This document shows, in pieces, positions 44,969 through 53,020 of a DNA stretch of 61,577 nucleotides; the first letter of the stretch is position 1; the number at the start of each line of letters is the position of its first letter. The stretch comes from Alphaproteobacteria bacterium (GTDB taxonomy: Bacteria; Pseudomonadota; Alphaproteobacteria; Rhodobacterales; Rhodobacteraceae), in assembly GCA_030432315.1 (NCBI GenBank), contig JAUIHM010000007.1, forward strand, positions 1-61,577, written 5' to 3'. Made by a program: the position numbers and the translations under genes. The notes beneath the pieces are model-generated. The model made no database searches and was not told where the DNA came from. It saw only the letters and a program-made list of their open reading frames with translations.

Positions 44969-45100
44969 TCAGAAGCAGAACGCCATCACGTCGAGCGCCA
45001 TGGCCATTGCCTGGCTGCCCCAGGCCCGCAGCAGGGCCGGGATTACAAGTGCGGCGACGACCAGCGCCGCGCCGGTTGCGAGAATCCGCGGCGTCGTCAT
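44969..45100 (-). CDS. small hydrophobic peptide coupled to MFS
   Basis: A 43-residue peptide beginning MTTPRILATGAALVVAALVI and ending MAFCF; residues 8-25 could span the membrane. Its ATG overlaps the MFS stop (ATGA), which argues for a real, coupled gene. Third gene of a marR-MFS-peptide unit. Could be an accessory subunit of the transporter. No family was recognised. Confidence 0.5.
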   Translation of the reverse strand: MTTPRILATGAALVVAALVIPALLRAWGSQAMAMALDVMAFCF

Positions 45101-46350
45101 CGGGCGAGACCGAGGCTGCGGCGGATCGCCATGGGAGTTTCGCGGATTGGCAGGTTCAACAGGGCGGCGAGCAGGCTGAGGGCGATGGCGATCCACCAGA
45201 CCACGTCATAGGAGCCGGTACGGTCATAGAGGTAACCGCCGAGCCAGCCGCCGAAAAACGAGCCGACCTGGTGGCCGAAAAACACGATTCCGCCGAGCAT
45301 CGCCATGTTTTTCGAGCCAAAGACGGATGCGACGATGCCGTTGGTCAGCGGCACGGTGGAGAGCCAGAACAGGCCCATGACCATGCCGAAGATCAGCGCC
45401 GAGGTCTGGGTGATCGGCAACAGGATGAAGCCGGCGATGGCCACGCCGCGCAGCAGGTAGAGCCATACCAGCAGGGCGGATTTCGAGTGCCTGCCGCCCA
45501 GTGATCCTGCCGCGAAGGACCCGATGATGTTGAAGAGACCGACAAGGGCCAGGACCATGGTGGCGAGACCGGGGGCGAGGCCCTCGTCAGCGAAAAAGGC
45601 CGGCAGGTGGACGCCGATGAACACCACCTGGAAGCCGCAGACGAAAAAGCCGAGGAACAGCAGGTGGAAATCCCGCACCGACATGGCTTCGCGCAGGGCG
45701 TCGAGAATGCCGGGGCCTTCGGCGCGGGGCTGTTGCACCGCGCCTCTGCCGCCGGACATCAGGTAGGCGAGTGGCAGGATCAGGGCGATGACGAGCGCGA
45801 GGATCGAGAGCGCGGAGGACCAGCCGACGCCGCCGATCAGACCGAGGCTGAGCGGCAGCATGGCGAACTGTCCGAAGGAGGCGACGGCCATGGTCAGGCC
45901 CATGGCCATGCTGAGTTTCTCCGGCGGCACCACGCGGCTGATCGCGGCAAAGATCACCGGGAAGGTGGTGCCGGACAGGCCGAGGCCGATCAGGATGCTG
46001 GTGGAGAGCACGAAGGCGGTGGGGCCGAGTGGCATCGACATGGCAATGAGGCCGGCGACATAGGCCGCGGCGCCGCCGGCGATCACCCAGCGCGGGCCGA
46101 ACCGGTCGGAGATCATGCCGACGAAGGGCTGCGAGGCGCCCCAGATCAGGTTTTGCAGGGCGATGGAGAGGGCGAAGGTTTCGCGGCCCCAGCCGTTGGC
46201 CATGGAGATCGGCTGCAGGAACAGGCCGAAGCCGTGGCGGACCCCGAACGACAGGGCGAGGATCAGCGCGCCGGCGGTGATGACGATGCGGGCGGTGCGC
46301 AGGCTTTGCGCGGCGGGGTGCGGGACGGGCCGTGAAGGTGTGTCGGTCAT
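45097..46350 (-). CDS. MFS transporter, MarR-linked
   Basis: A 417-residue major facilitator with about 12 membrane helices. Blocks include SFGVRHGFGLFLQPI, GMISDRFGPRWVIAGGAA, SMAMGLTMAVASFGQ and GGWLGGYLYDRTGSYDVVWW. It is closer to oxalate/monocarboxylate-type facilitators than to the other two MFS proteins here. Its start overlaps the marR stop (ATGA). Probably regulated by the upstream MarR protein; substrate unknown. Confidence 0.88.
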   Translation of the reverse strand: MTDTPSRPVPHPAAQSLRTARIVITAGALILALSFGVRHGFGLFLQPISMANGWGRETFALSIALQNLIWGASQPFVGMISDRFGPRWVIAGGAAAYVAGLIAMSMPLGPTAFVLSTSILIGLGLSGTTFPVIFAAISRVVPPEKLSMAMGLTMAVASFGQFAMLPLSLGLIGGVGWSSALSILALVIALILPLAYLMSGGRGAVQQPRAEGPGILDALREAMSVRDFHLLFLGFFVCGFQVVFIGVHLPAFFADEGLAPGLATMVLALVGLFNIIGSFAAGSLGGRHSKSALLVWLYLLRGVAIAGFILLPITQTSALIFGMVMGLFWLSTVPLTNGIVASVFGSKNMAMLGGIVFFGHQVGSFFGGWLGGYLYDRTGSYDVVWWIAIALSLLAALLNLPIRETPMAIRRSLGLAR

Positions 46351-46757
46351 GATGTGCCCAGCGAAGAGAGGAGGTTGAAGAGGGTCTGCTCGCCGTTCGG
46401 GCCGAGCTTTTCCGCGAGGAGGCTCTGGGTTTTCTTCCAGGCCGGGAAGGCGGCGTCGAGGGTTGCGCGGCCCTCGTCGGTCAGGCCGATGCGGCGGGTG
46501 CGGCGGTCGGAGCCGGGCAGGAATTCGACATGGCCCGCGCGTTCCAGCACGCGCAGGTTGCGGCCCAGTGTCGAGGAATCGAGCCGGGTTGTCGCGGCCA
46601 GTTCGGTGATGGTTGGCGTGCCCGTGTTGCGCAGGGCGTTGAGAAGCGCGTGCTGGGCCACATTGAGGCCGTAGGGCTCGAATGCGGCGTCATACATCTG
46701 CGTCACGTCGCGGGTGGCGCGGCGCAGGCGGTTGCATATGCAGGACGATGGTTCCAT
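46347..46757 (-). CDS. MarR-family transcription regulator
   Basis: A 136-residue winged-helix regulator. The DNA-binding region is PTITELAATTRLDSSTLGRNLRVLERAGHVEFLPGSDRRTRRIGLT (about 49-94). Two N-terminal cysteines (C6, C8) lie at a position where some MarR proteins sense oxidants. It is first in an operon with the MFS transporter. A 12-bp palindrome lies just before the start, so it should repress itself and the operon. Confidence 0.92.
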   Translation of the reverse strand: MEPSSCICNRLRRATRDVTQMYDAAFEPYGLNVAQHALLNALRNTGTPTITELAATTRLDSSTLGRNLRVLERAGHVEFLPGSDRRTRRIGLTDEGRATLDAAFPAWKKTQSLLAEKLGPNGEQTLFNLLSSLGTS

Positions 46758-46763
46758 GGATTT

Positions 46764-46775
46764 CGGTATATACCG
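46764..46775. promoter_or_regulatory. 12-bp palindrome before marR, probable operator
   Basis: CGGTATATACCG is a perfect palindrome ending 7 bp before the marR start codon, overlapping the ribosome site. The flank continues GGTAAT, and a CGGT half-site follows at 46781. Size and location fit a MarR operator. Confidence 0.65.
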
Positions 46776-46826
46776 GTAATTCGGTTTTGCAAGCGCAATC
46801 GTCGCCGGGCGCGGTGGTGGCAGGGA

Positions 46827-47243
46827 TCAGTAGCAGCCGGAGTGGTCTTCGCCGGCGCCGGCGAGGTAGATGACCGAGGGCGTGCTGCCGTAGCCGCAGA
46901 CGAAAACCCCGACGCCGAACGGCCGGCCGTCGCGGGCCATTTGCGACAGGGTGCCGCGGTCGTTCTGACCGGCGGTGACCATGGCGGGGATCTGGGCGCG
47001 CCAGTCGCGGTTGGCGAAGATCGGGTCGCCGTCGTCCTGCGGGTGGCGGATGCCGAAGCGGTGGTAGTTCGCACGGTCCTGCTGGATCACCCCGCCGAGG
47101 GTGGCGACCCGCTGGCCGCCGGAATTGAACATGTCCTCGGGGCCGATCCAGGCGGTGTAGTAGGCGAGCTGGTTCCAGTCCTGGGCGGCGAGCGGGCCGG
47201 CCTGGGCGGCGAGGGACGCGGCCAGAAGAATCTGTCGAAGCAT
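46827..47243 (-). CDS. exported protein of unknown function
   Basis: A 138-residue protein with signal peptide (MLRQILLAASLAAQAGPLAA). The mature part has WNQLAYYTAWIGPEDMFNSGG and HRFGIRHPQDDGDPIF, and two cysteines (VFVCGYG and SGCY) that could form a disulfide. No family was recognised. Bounded by marR on one side and a decayed gene on the other. Confidence 0.6.
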   Translation of the reverse strand: MLRQILLAASLAAQAGPLAAQDWNQLAYYTAWIGPEDMFNSGGQRVATLGGVIQQDRANYHRFGIRHPQDDGDPIFANRDWRAQIPAMVTAGQNDRGTLSQMARDGRPFGVGVFVCGYGSTPSVIYLAGAGEDHSGCY

Positions 47244-47353
47244 GAAACGGGTCCGTTGATGGGGGGCCGGAGAGGTTCGCCCGAGCGTGCCGGGAATCGG
47301 GGCGCGTGGCAACGATTCCCGGTCTTCCCCGCCGAAAGGATCCGTTGGCCGGG

Positions 47354-47591
47354 TCAGTTCACCGCTTCGAAGTCGGGCAGGGTGAAGGATTTGTCGAAGA
47401 AAGCCTGTTCGGGGGCGTAGAGGCGGAAGCAGACAAATCAGCCGTCGTCGCCGACGGTTTTGAGGTGGTTGCCCCCTGGGCTGTCTTGCCGGCCGGGTCG
47501 CGAGCGGGACCGGCCCGGACTGGGCGAGGGCGGCGGGCGCGGCAGCGCAAAGCAGGATGGCGGCGGTGTGACTGAGCAGGTTTCGTGTCAT
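47354..47591 (-). pseudogene. decayed exported DUF1254/DUF1214-type protein
   Basis: The start at 47591 gives a good signal peptide (NLLSHTAAILLCAAAPAALAQ). About 35 codons later the frame turns to Arg-rich nonsense, while another frame reads SPGGNHLKTVGDDG-stop-FVCFRLYAPEQAFFDKSF to a stop at 47354. This matches the C-terminal DUF1214 ending NWLxTVxxxGWFxxxRLYxPxxxxxDxSW. The expected Trp codon is TGA. The middle of the gene is missing, so a deletion with frameshift plus a nonsense change explains the remnant. Confidence 0.7.
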
Positions 47592-47665
47592 GATGCGGTT
47601 CCGAAAATGTCTCGCTGTCGGCGGCAGGCTGACGTTTTTGCTCGGGAATGCAAGGGGAGGACGGG

Positions 47666-48097
47666 ATGCAGTCGGATGCGGAAACGGTCGCGGCCTATCT
47701 GGCAGAGGTGCCGGAGGCGCGGCGGGCAGATATGGAGGCGATGCTGGCGCTGGTGCGGGAGGCGCTGCCGGAGGGCTATGTCGAGGCGATGAACTGGGGG
47801 ATGATCTGCTGGGAAGTGCCGATGGAGGTTTCCGGACCGACCTACAATGGCAGGCCGCTGATGTATGTGGCATTGGCCAGCCAGAAGCGGCACATGGCGC
47901 TCTATCTGTGTGGTGCAAACTGCGTGCCGGGGCTGAAGGACCGGCTGGAGGCGGCGTTTCGGGCGGCGGGCAGGCGGTTTGACATGGGGGCGGCGTGTCT
48001 GCGGTTCGCAGGGGCCGGGGATCTGGTGCCGGAGGCGGTTGCCGGGGTGATCGCGGCGGTGCCGGTGGCGGATTTCGTCGCTGCCGCCAGGCGATAG
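47666..48097 (+). CDS. DUF1801 domain protein (YdhG-like)
   Basis: A 143-residue protein with typical DUF1801 blocks: VAAYLAEVPEARRADMEAML, EAMNWGMICWEVP, YVALASQKRHMALYLCG. Small cytosolic proteins of this family resemble iron-sulfur scaffold-like SufBD partners in fold, but the function is unsettled. ATG at 47666 has GGGAGGAC. The stop is 2 bp from the stop of the convergent MFS gene. Confidence 0.88.
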   Translation: MQSDAETVAAYLAEVPEARRADMEAMLALVREALPEGYVEAMNWGMICWEVPMEVSGPTYNGRPLMYVALASQKRHMALYLCGANCVPGLKDRLEAAFRAAGRRFDMGAACLRFAGAGDLVPEAVAGVIAAVPVADFVAAARR

Positions 48098-48099
48098 GA

Positions 48100-49311
48100 T
48101 CAGGACGTCTCCCGGGCGAGCCGGCGGCTGATCGGGATCGCTGAGAGGCTGAGTGCGAAACACCAGAGGCCAAGCGCCAGACACTGACGGGGAAACACGA
48201 TGCCCTGGTCGATCAGGATGCCGGTGATCCCCGGACCGATGGCGGTGGAGACGACGCCGACCGTCGAAATCAGCGAACGAATCGAGCCGAGGTTTTTCGT
48301 GCCGTAGAGCGTCGGCAGCAGGGTGCCCATCAGCGCCCCGGTCATGCCCTGGGTCAGACCGTTGAAGGCGAGGGCGGCGAACCAGCCGTAGACCGCACCG
48401 GCCGGCCCGACGATGGTGATGCCGATCCCCATCGGCACGAGGTAGAGCGGCAGAAGCCGGCGCGGGCCGAAACGGTCGACAAAGAAACCCGAGGCGAAGT
48501 TCGACAGGATCGTCAGCGTGGCGAAAACCGCGTAGCCGGGGGCCATCTGGGTCAGGGTCCAGCCCTTGACGTCGGCGATGTGGACCTGGTGGAAAAAGAT
48601 CACCGTGCCGATGAAGCCGGGCGTCAGCAGGAACGGGAGCAGTGCCGGAAACAGCCAGTGCCGCACCACCTGGCCGCGGGTCCAGTGGCGGCCGCCAAGG
48701 CCGGGTGTCTGCGTGCCCTCGACGTGCCCCCTCGGGGTACGGTTGCGGGCGAGCAGCATGAACAGAACCGGGGCGATCACGCAGGCGAGCAGGAGTGCGA
48801 CGGCGGACCAGGTAAGCTGCCAGCCGATCAGACCGACCAGCAGCAGGATCGGCAGCGGCAGTAGCATCTCGCCCAGCGACTGGCCGAAGGCGGCGATGGC
48901 GACGGCGCGGCCGCGGGCGGCGACGAACCAGCGCCCCATCGCCGTCATGGCAATGTGGGTGAACATGCCCTGGCCGCAGAAGCGCAGGCCAAAGAGCGCG
49001 ACCCCGAGCAGCCAGACGCTCGGCGCCCAGGCGATCAGCAGGCAGGAGGCGGCGAACATCAGGGCGATGCCGGGGGCGAGACGGGACAGCGGCATCGTGT
49101 CGGCGAGGGCGCCGCGCAGGAACAGCAGCGTCGCCGAGGCGAGGGTCGCCACCGTGTAAAGGCTGCCCCAGGAGCCGTCGGTGAGGCCGTGCACGTCCTT
49201 GAGCTGTCCTGCGAACAGGGAAATGAACCAGGTCTGACCGAAGGCCGAAAACATGGTCAGCAGGAAACCGGTGCCCAGCCAGCGGGCGTTGTCGCGCAGG
49301 AAGCCAATCAT
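48100..49311 (-). CDS. MFS transporter, paralogue of the 41386 gene
   Basis: A 403-residue major facilitator with about 12 helices. The N-terminus (FLRDNARWLGTGFLLT) and blocks GLTDGSWGSLYTVATLASAT, FGLRFCGQGMFTHIAMT, RGRAVAIAAFGQSLGEM align with the 41386-42633 product (GLTDGEWGGIYTFSTLAAAA, FGLRFFGQIMLSHVSMT, RGRAIAIVGLGHPIAQI). Substrate unknown. Divergent from the cytochrome operon across a 252-bp gap. Confidence 0.86.
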   Translation of the reverse strand: MIGFLRDNARWLGTGFLLTMFSAFGQTWFISLFAGQLKDVHGLTDGSWGSLYTVATLASATLLFLRGALADTMPLSRLAPGIALMFAASCLLIAWAPSVWLLGVALFGLRFCGQGMFTHIAMTAMGRWFVAARGRAVAIAAFGQSLGEMLLPLPILLLVGLIGWQLTWSAVALLLACVIAPVLFMLLARNRTPRGHVEGTQTPGLGGRHWTRGQVVRHWLFPALLPFLLTPGFIGTVIFFHQVHIADVKGWTLTQMAPGYAVFATLTILSNFASGFFVDRFGPRRLLPLYLVPMGIGITIVGPAGAVYGWFAALAFNGLTQGMTGALMGTLLPTLYGTKNLGSIRSLISTVGVVSTAIGPGITGILIDQGIVFPRQCLALGLWCFALSLSAIPISRRLARETS

Positions 49312-49563
49312 CCGATCGATCTAGCCGGTTCACGCGCGGGGCGCGAGGGCGCGCGGCCTGCTTTAGGTCACAGGTATGGATTATTTGTCCCGCTGTGGCG
49401 TTTTTGGCGCGGCCCGGTGCCGGACGCCAGTCGGGCAGCGTGTGGCCGCATTTGACGGACGACCGCAAAAATGGTAGAATCGGATGGTTCCGGCAAAAAG
49501 TCGGTCTGAAATAAGCTTTAGTTTTCAGATACTTTTAACTTCTCACCTGCGCGGGAGAGTGTG

Positions 49564-52023
49564 ATGGGCCGTGTCCGGCTGCTGGCGGTGGTTCTTTGCC
49601 TGTTGATTGCCCTGTTTCCCCGGATCGGGTCAGCGCAGTCAGTGCTGAGCCCTGAGTTTGCGGAAACCAATTCGATTTACACGCCAACCGAGGCGGCAGG
49701 TCGTGAAATCTGGATGTTCGCCACCGCATTCAACGACAGGTTTTTCACCTACACCTATCCGCAGCGCCTCGGGGCGGCGATCGACTGGTACGAGGTGCTG
49801 GCGGCGGGGCGGCGCGGCGATCTGTTCGAGGCCTGGGGGGCGATCCCCGATCCGGACTGCTGTCTGCCGGGCGATCCGGACTGTCCGGCGCGGTCGGCGG
49901 ATCAGACATACGGCTTCATGTGGTGTCCGGGCGACGACGATCTCTTGTCATTCGTTGGCCGCGAGGGGTACGTGGACCCGGCCTGCGGGTTCGAGGACGC
50001 GCCGTTCGATGCGGGCACGCCGCACGGGGCGGTGGATCAGCGGCAGAATGCCTGTGACCTGCGGTTCGGGACCTCGACCGGGGCGCTGGGGCTGCGGAAG
50101 TTTCCCAATCCGCGGTTCGATCCGGTGAACTGGGAGGAGATCGGCGGCTGGGAGGGGTATGCGGCCTTCATGGCCGGTGATCCGGCGGATCCGGATTCGC
50201 GGGCCAACCGGCTGATGGACGGATCGGTGGAGCCGCCGTTCCGCATCGGCATGGCCTGCGGTGCCTGTCACATCGCCTACAACCCGCTGAACCCGCCGGA
50301 GGATCCGTCGGCGCCTGAATGGGAGAACATCGACGCGCTGGTCGGCAACCAGTACAGCCGGATTTCAAATCTGCTCGGCAACGGCATGTCGCAGCATCGG
50401 CTGGAGTGGCAGCTGATCGCGCGGGCGCGGCCCGGGGTGGTGGATACTTCGGCGCTGCCGATGGATTTCGTCTCCAATCCCGGCACGATGAACGCGATCA
50501 TCAATTTTGCACGGCGGCCGCTGTTCGAGCATCAGGTGCTGAAATGGCGCAAGGTGGCGGCCTGTGAGGCCGGGGCGGATCCGGATGTCTGCTGGTGCGA
50601 GCCTGAGCGCGAGGGCAAGTGCTGGGAGAAGAGCCTCCAGTCCGAAATGGTGCCGCAGATCCTCAAGGGCGGCGAGGATTCGATCGGCTTCGAGGAGGCG
50701 ATCCAGCGGGTCTATTTCAATATCGGATCGTGTGCGGAGCAGTGCTGGATCAACCATGTGGTCGATCTGCGGGCGGCCGATCCGGCGCAGCGCAACTACG
50801 GGCAGACGCCGTTCGATATCGGCCAATGCCGGCGGGACTGCGGCTCGTTTCGGGCCATCGAGGACCGGCTGATCGACATCAAGAACTTCTTTCTGACCGC
50901 GCGGCCGTCGGATCTGTGGCAGGCACGGGGGCTGGAAAGCCCGCGGGACCTGGAGATTGCGCTCGACGGCGAGTTTTTCGACGGCGCGGTTGAGGAAGGG
51001 CGGGTGGTGTTCGCCGAAAACTGCGCCCGGTGCCATTCAAGCCAGGAGAATCCTGGTGTGGACACGGATTTTCTGGCGGTAGAGGCGGACGATCCGACGC
51101 TGCGCAGCGACTGGCTGGGCAGCGACGAGGTGGTACTGGCCTCGGAGATCGGCACCTACGGGGCGCGGGCGATGCATTCGAACCATGCGCCGAGCCGGGT
51201 CTGGGCGGAATATGCGTCGCTTGATGAAAAGGCGCGGCCGGCCGATCCGGTGCGCCAGGAGGTGATGAAGGGTGGCGGGCGCGGGTACATGCGCAACATC
51301 TCGCTGCTGTCAGCCTGGGCCCATGCGCCGTTCATGCACAACAATGCCATCGGTCCGGAGATCTGCGGCAAGCCGGGGGATCCGGAGGTCGATTTCTATT
51401 CGTCGCCCTATGTGGACGGCAACGGCCAGGTCCTGGCGGAGGCGCCGGGATGCTGGGCCTATGATCCGAGTGTTGCAGGGCGGTATGCGCTGTATCTGGA
51501 ATCGATGAACCAGTTGCTGAACCCGGATCAGCGGGTGGCGAAGATGTTCGTACTGGATCGGGACATTGTCATTGATCTGGCGCCGAACGTGGAGCTGCTC
51601 GGACGCGATCTGGGGCTCAGCCTGACCATTCCGGCGGGATTCCCGGCGGTTGACGTCAATTCGCTGCGCTACAAGGACATGATCCAGGACCTGGTGCTGA
51701 TCGGTGTCGATCCGGCGAAGTTCGAGGCAAAGTATGCGGAACTTCTGACGGATGCGCAGCGGAACGAATTGCGCGACGGGCTGGCAGAGATCCGTTCCGT
51801 GCTGCTGGAAACCAAGACGATTGCGGCGATTCAGTTGGCGCTCGGTCATGATGAGGCGGTTGTCGATCAGGTCGAGGGGCTGACGCTGCGGGTCGGCAAT
51901 GATTTCGTGCAGCGGTTTTATTCCAACATTCTCGACCGGGTGGAGAACGCCGGGCACCGGTTCGGCGAGGGGCTGAGCGAGCGGCAGAAACAGGCGCTGA
52001 CCGCCTTCGTGGCGACGTTGTGA
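49564..52023 (+). CDS. exported diheme cytochrome c-like protein, Cys-rich
   Basis: An 819-residue exported protein with signal peptide (about 1-24). Two c-type haem motifs: CGACH at 232-236 and CARCH at 487-491. It has many other cysteines (CCLPGDPDC, CWCEPEREGKC, CAEQC, CRRDC), enough for several disulfides. RoxA-like terminal block: RNISLLSAWAHAPFMHNNAIGPEICG. First gene of a five-gene unit. ATG at 49564 has GGGAG upstream. Likely periplasmic or secreted redox protein; substrate unknown. Confidence 0.75.
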   Translation: MGRVRLLAVVLCLLIALFPRIGSAQSVLSPEFAETNSIYTPTEAAGREIWMFATAFNDRFFTYTYPQRLGAAIDWYEVLAAGRRGDLFEAWGAIPDPDCCLPGDPDCPARSADQTYGFMWCPGDDDLLSFVGREGYVDPACGFEDAPFDAGTPHGAVDQRQNACDLRFGTSTGALGLRKFPNPRFDPVNWEEIGGWEGYAAFMAGDPADPDSRANRLMDGSVEPPFRIGMACGACHIAYNPLNPPEDPSAPEWENIDALVGNQYSRISNLLGNGMSQHRLEWQLIARARPGVVDTSALPMDFVSNPGTMNAIINFARRPLFEHQVLKWRKVAACEAGADPDVCWCEPEREGKCWEKSLQSEMVPQILKGGEDSIGFEEAIQRVYFNIGSCAEQCWINHVVDLRAADPAQRNYGQTPFDIGQCRRDCGSFRAIEDRLIDIKNFFLTARPSDLWQARGLESPRDLEIALDGEFFDGAVEEGRVVFAENCARCHSSQENPGVDTDFLAVEADDPTLRSDWLGSDEVVLASEIGTYGARAMHSNHAPSRVWAEYASLDEKARPADPVRQEVMKGGGRGYMRNISLLSAWAHAPFMHNNAIGPEICGKPGDPEVDFYSSPYVDGNGQVLAEAPGCWAYDPSVAGRYALYLESMNQLLNPDQRVAKMFVLDRDIVIDLAPNVELLGRDLGLSLTIPAGFPAVDVNSLRYKDMIQDLVLIGVDPAKFEAKYAELLTDAQRNELRDGLAEIRSVLLETKTIAAIQLALGHDEAVVDQVEGLTLRVGNDFVQRFYSNILDRVENAGHRFGEGLSERQKQALTAFVATL

Positions 52024-52036
52024 GGGGGGCGGCGTG

Positions 52037-53020
52037 ATGGTGGGGTTTCTGCGGATTCTGGCGGGGCTGGCGCTGGTGGCGATCATCATTGTCGGCGGGT
52101 TGTGGGCGGTGCGGCTGGCCGGGTTCGGGTATCTGCTGTCGGTGTCGAACGAGCGGGTGGAACCGGTTCGGGCGGAGATACCTTTTGCGCCGCTGGTGGA
52201 CATGGGGCTGAGCGATGCGGACAATCCGACCAAGGTTTTTCGGGTCGATATGGCCCGGGTGGAGCAGGAGTTTCCGCTGAGCCGGGGGGATCTGGCAGGG
52301 CTGGTGCCGGCGAACATTCTGGCGATGAACCAGGAGGAGGTCGATCAGCTCTACGGGCGGCTGACGGCGGGGCCGATACCGGACGGGCCGTATCTGGGCG
52401 ATCTGTTCTTTCCGGTGGGCGATACGATGGAAAGCAGGCTCGATGAGATCCTGGGCGGGCTGAAGGGGCGGATCGCGGCGGAGAAGATCGAGACGGTGGA
52501 GGGTGCGGGCCGGGCGCTCTGGAAAGGCAAGATGTTTTACCGCGATGACCGGGTTTTGCGGAACTTCATCGAGGATTTCCGCTCGCTGTCGGGGCTGATC
52601 GATGATCCGGAGGCATTGGAACGGGCGACGGTGCCGCGCGAGGGCATTCTGTCATGGGTCCTGCCGACGACGGATGTCTATCTGCTGTTTCCAGCCAAGC
52701 TCTATTGCGGGCAGAGTCTGCTTGATGGACGGCGGGAGAGCGTGATCATTGACTATGCCTATAACGACGATCTGCCGGGGTATCAGGAGCGGCCGGACGG
52801 GCTGGCGGGGCGCAACGGGCTCAGGGTGCGCGACGAGATCCGGATGATCCGGCCGGGCTTCTACCTGGGGCGGGCCTATCTCAACAAGGTGTTTCTGCTC
52901 AATTTCACCCTCTGGAACGCCGAAGTCGCCGAAGCGGGCCTGACGGATTCTGCCGAGGGCGCGCCGGTGGCCGAAGACTGCTGGGCCGGGGAGCAGGTGC
53001 GGCACGCGGCTTTGCAATGA
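52037..53020 (+). CDS. membrane-anchored protein of unknown function in cytochrome operon
   Basis: A 327-residue protein with one N-terminal helix (about 8-28, ILAGLALVAIIIVGGLWAVRL) and a periplasmic rest. The C-terminal part (about 160-300) has GKMFYRDDRVLRNFIEDF, VIIDYAYND and IRPGFYLGRAYL, resembling a ligand-binding beta-barrel, but the family was not firmly recognised. No haem motif. Starts 13 bp after the previous stop and overlaps the next start (ATGA). Confidence 0.65.
   Translation: MVGFLRILAGLALVAIIIVGGLWAVRLAGFGYLLSVSNERVEPVRAEIPFAPLVDMGLSDADNPTKVFRVDMARVEQEFPLSRGDLAGLVPANILAMNQEEVDQLYGRLTAGPIPDGPYLGDLFFPVGDTMESRLDEILGGLKGRIAAEKIETVEGAGRALWKGKMFYRDDRVLRNFIEDFRSLSGLIDDPEALERATVPREGILSWVLPTTDVYLLFPAKLYCGQSLLDGRRESVIIDYAYNDDLPGYQERPDGLAGRNGLRVRDEIRMIRPGFYLGRAYLNKVFLLNFTLWNAEVAEAGLTDSAEGAPVAEDCWAGEQVRHAALQ

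Noticed and set aside
47588-49468. 626-codon minus-strand frame overlapping MFS and DUF1801
   Set aside because: Shadow frame of the MFS gene; the MFS frame has the hydrophobic pattern and family motifs.
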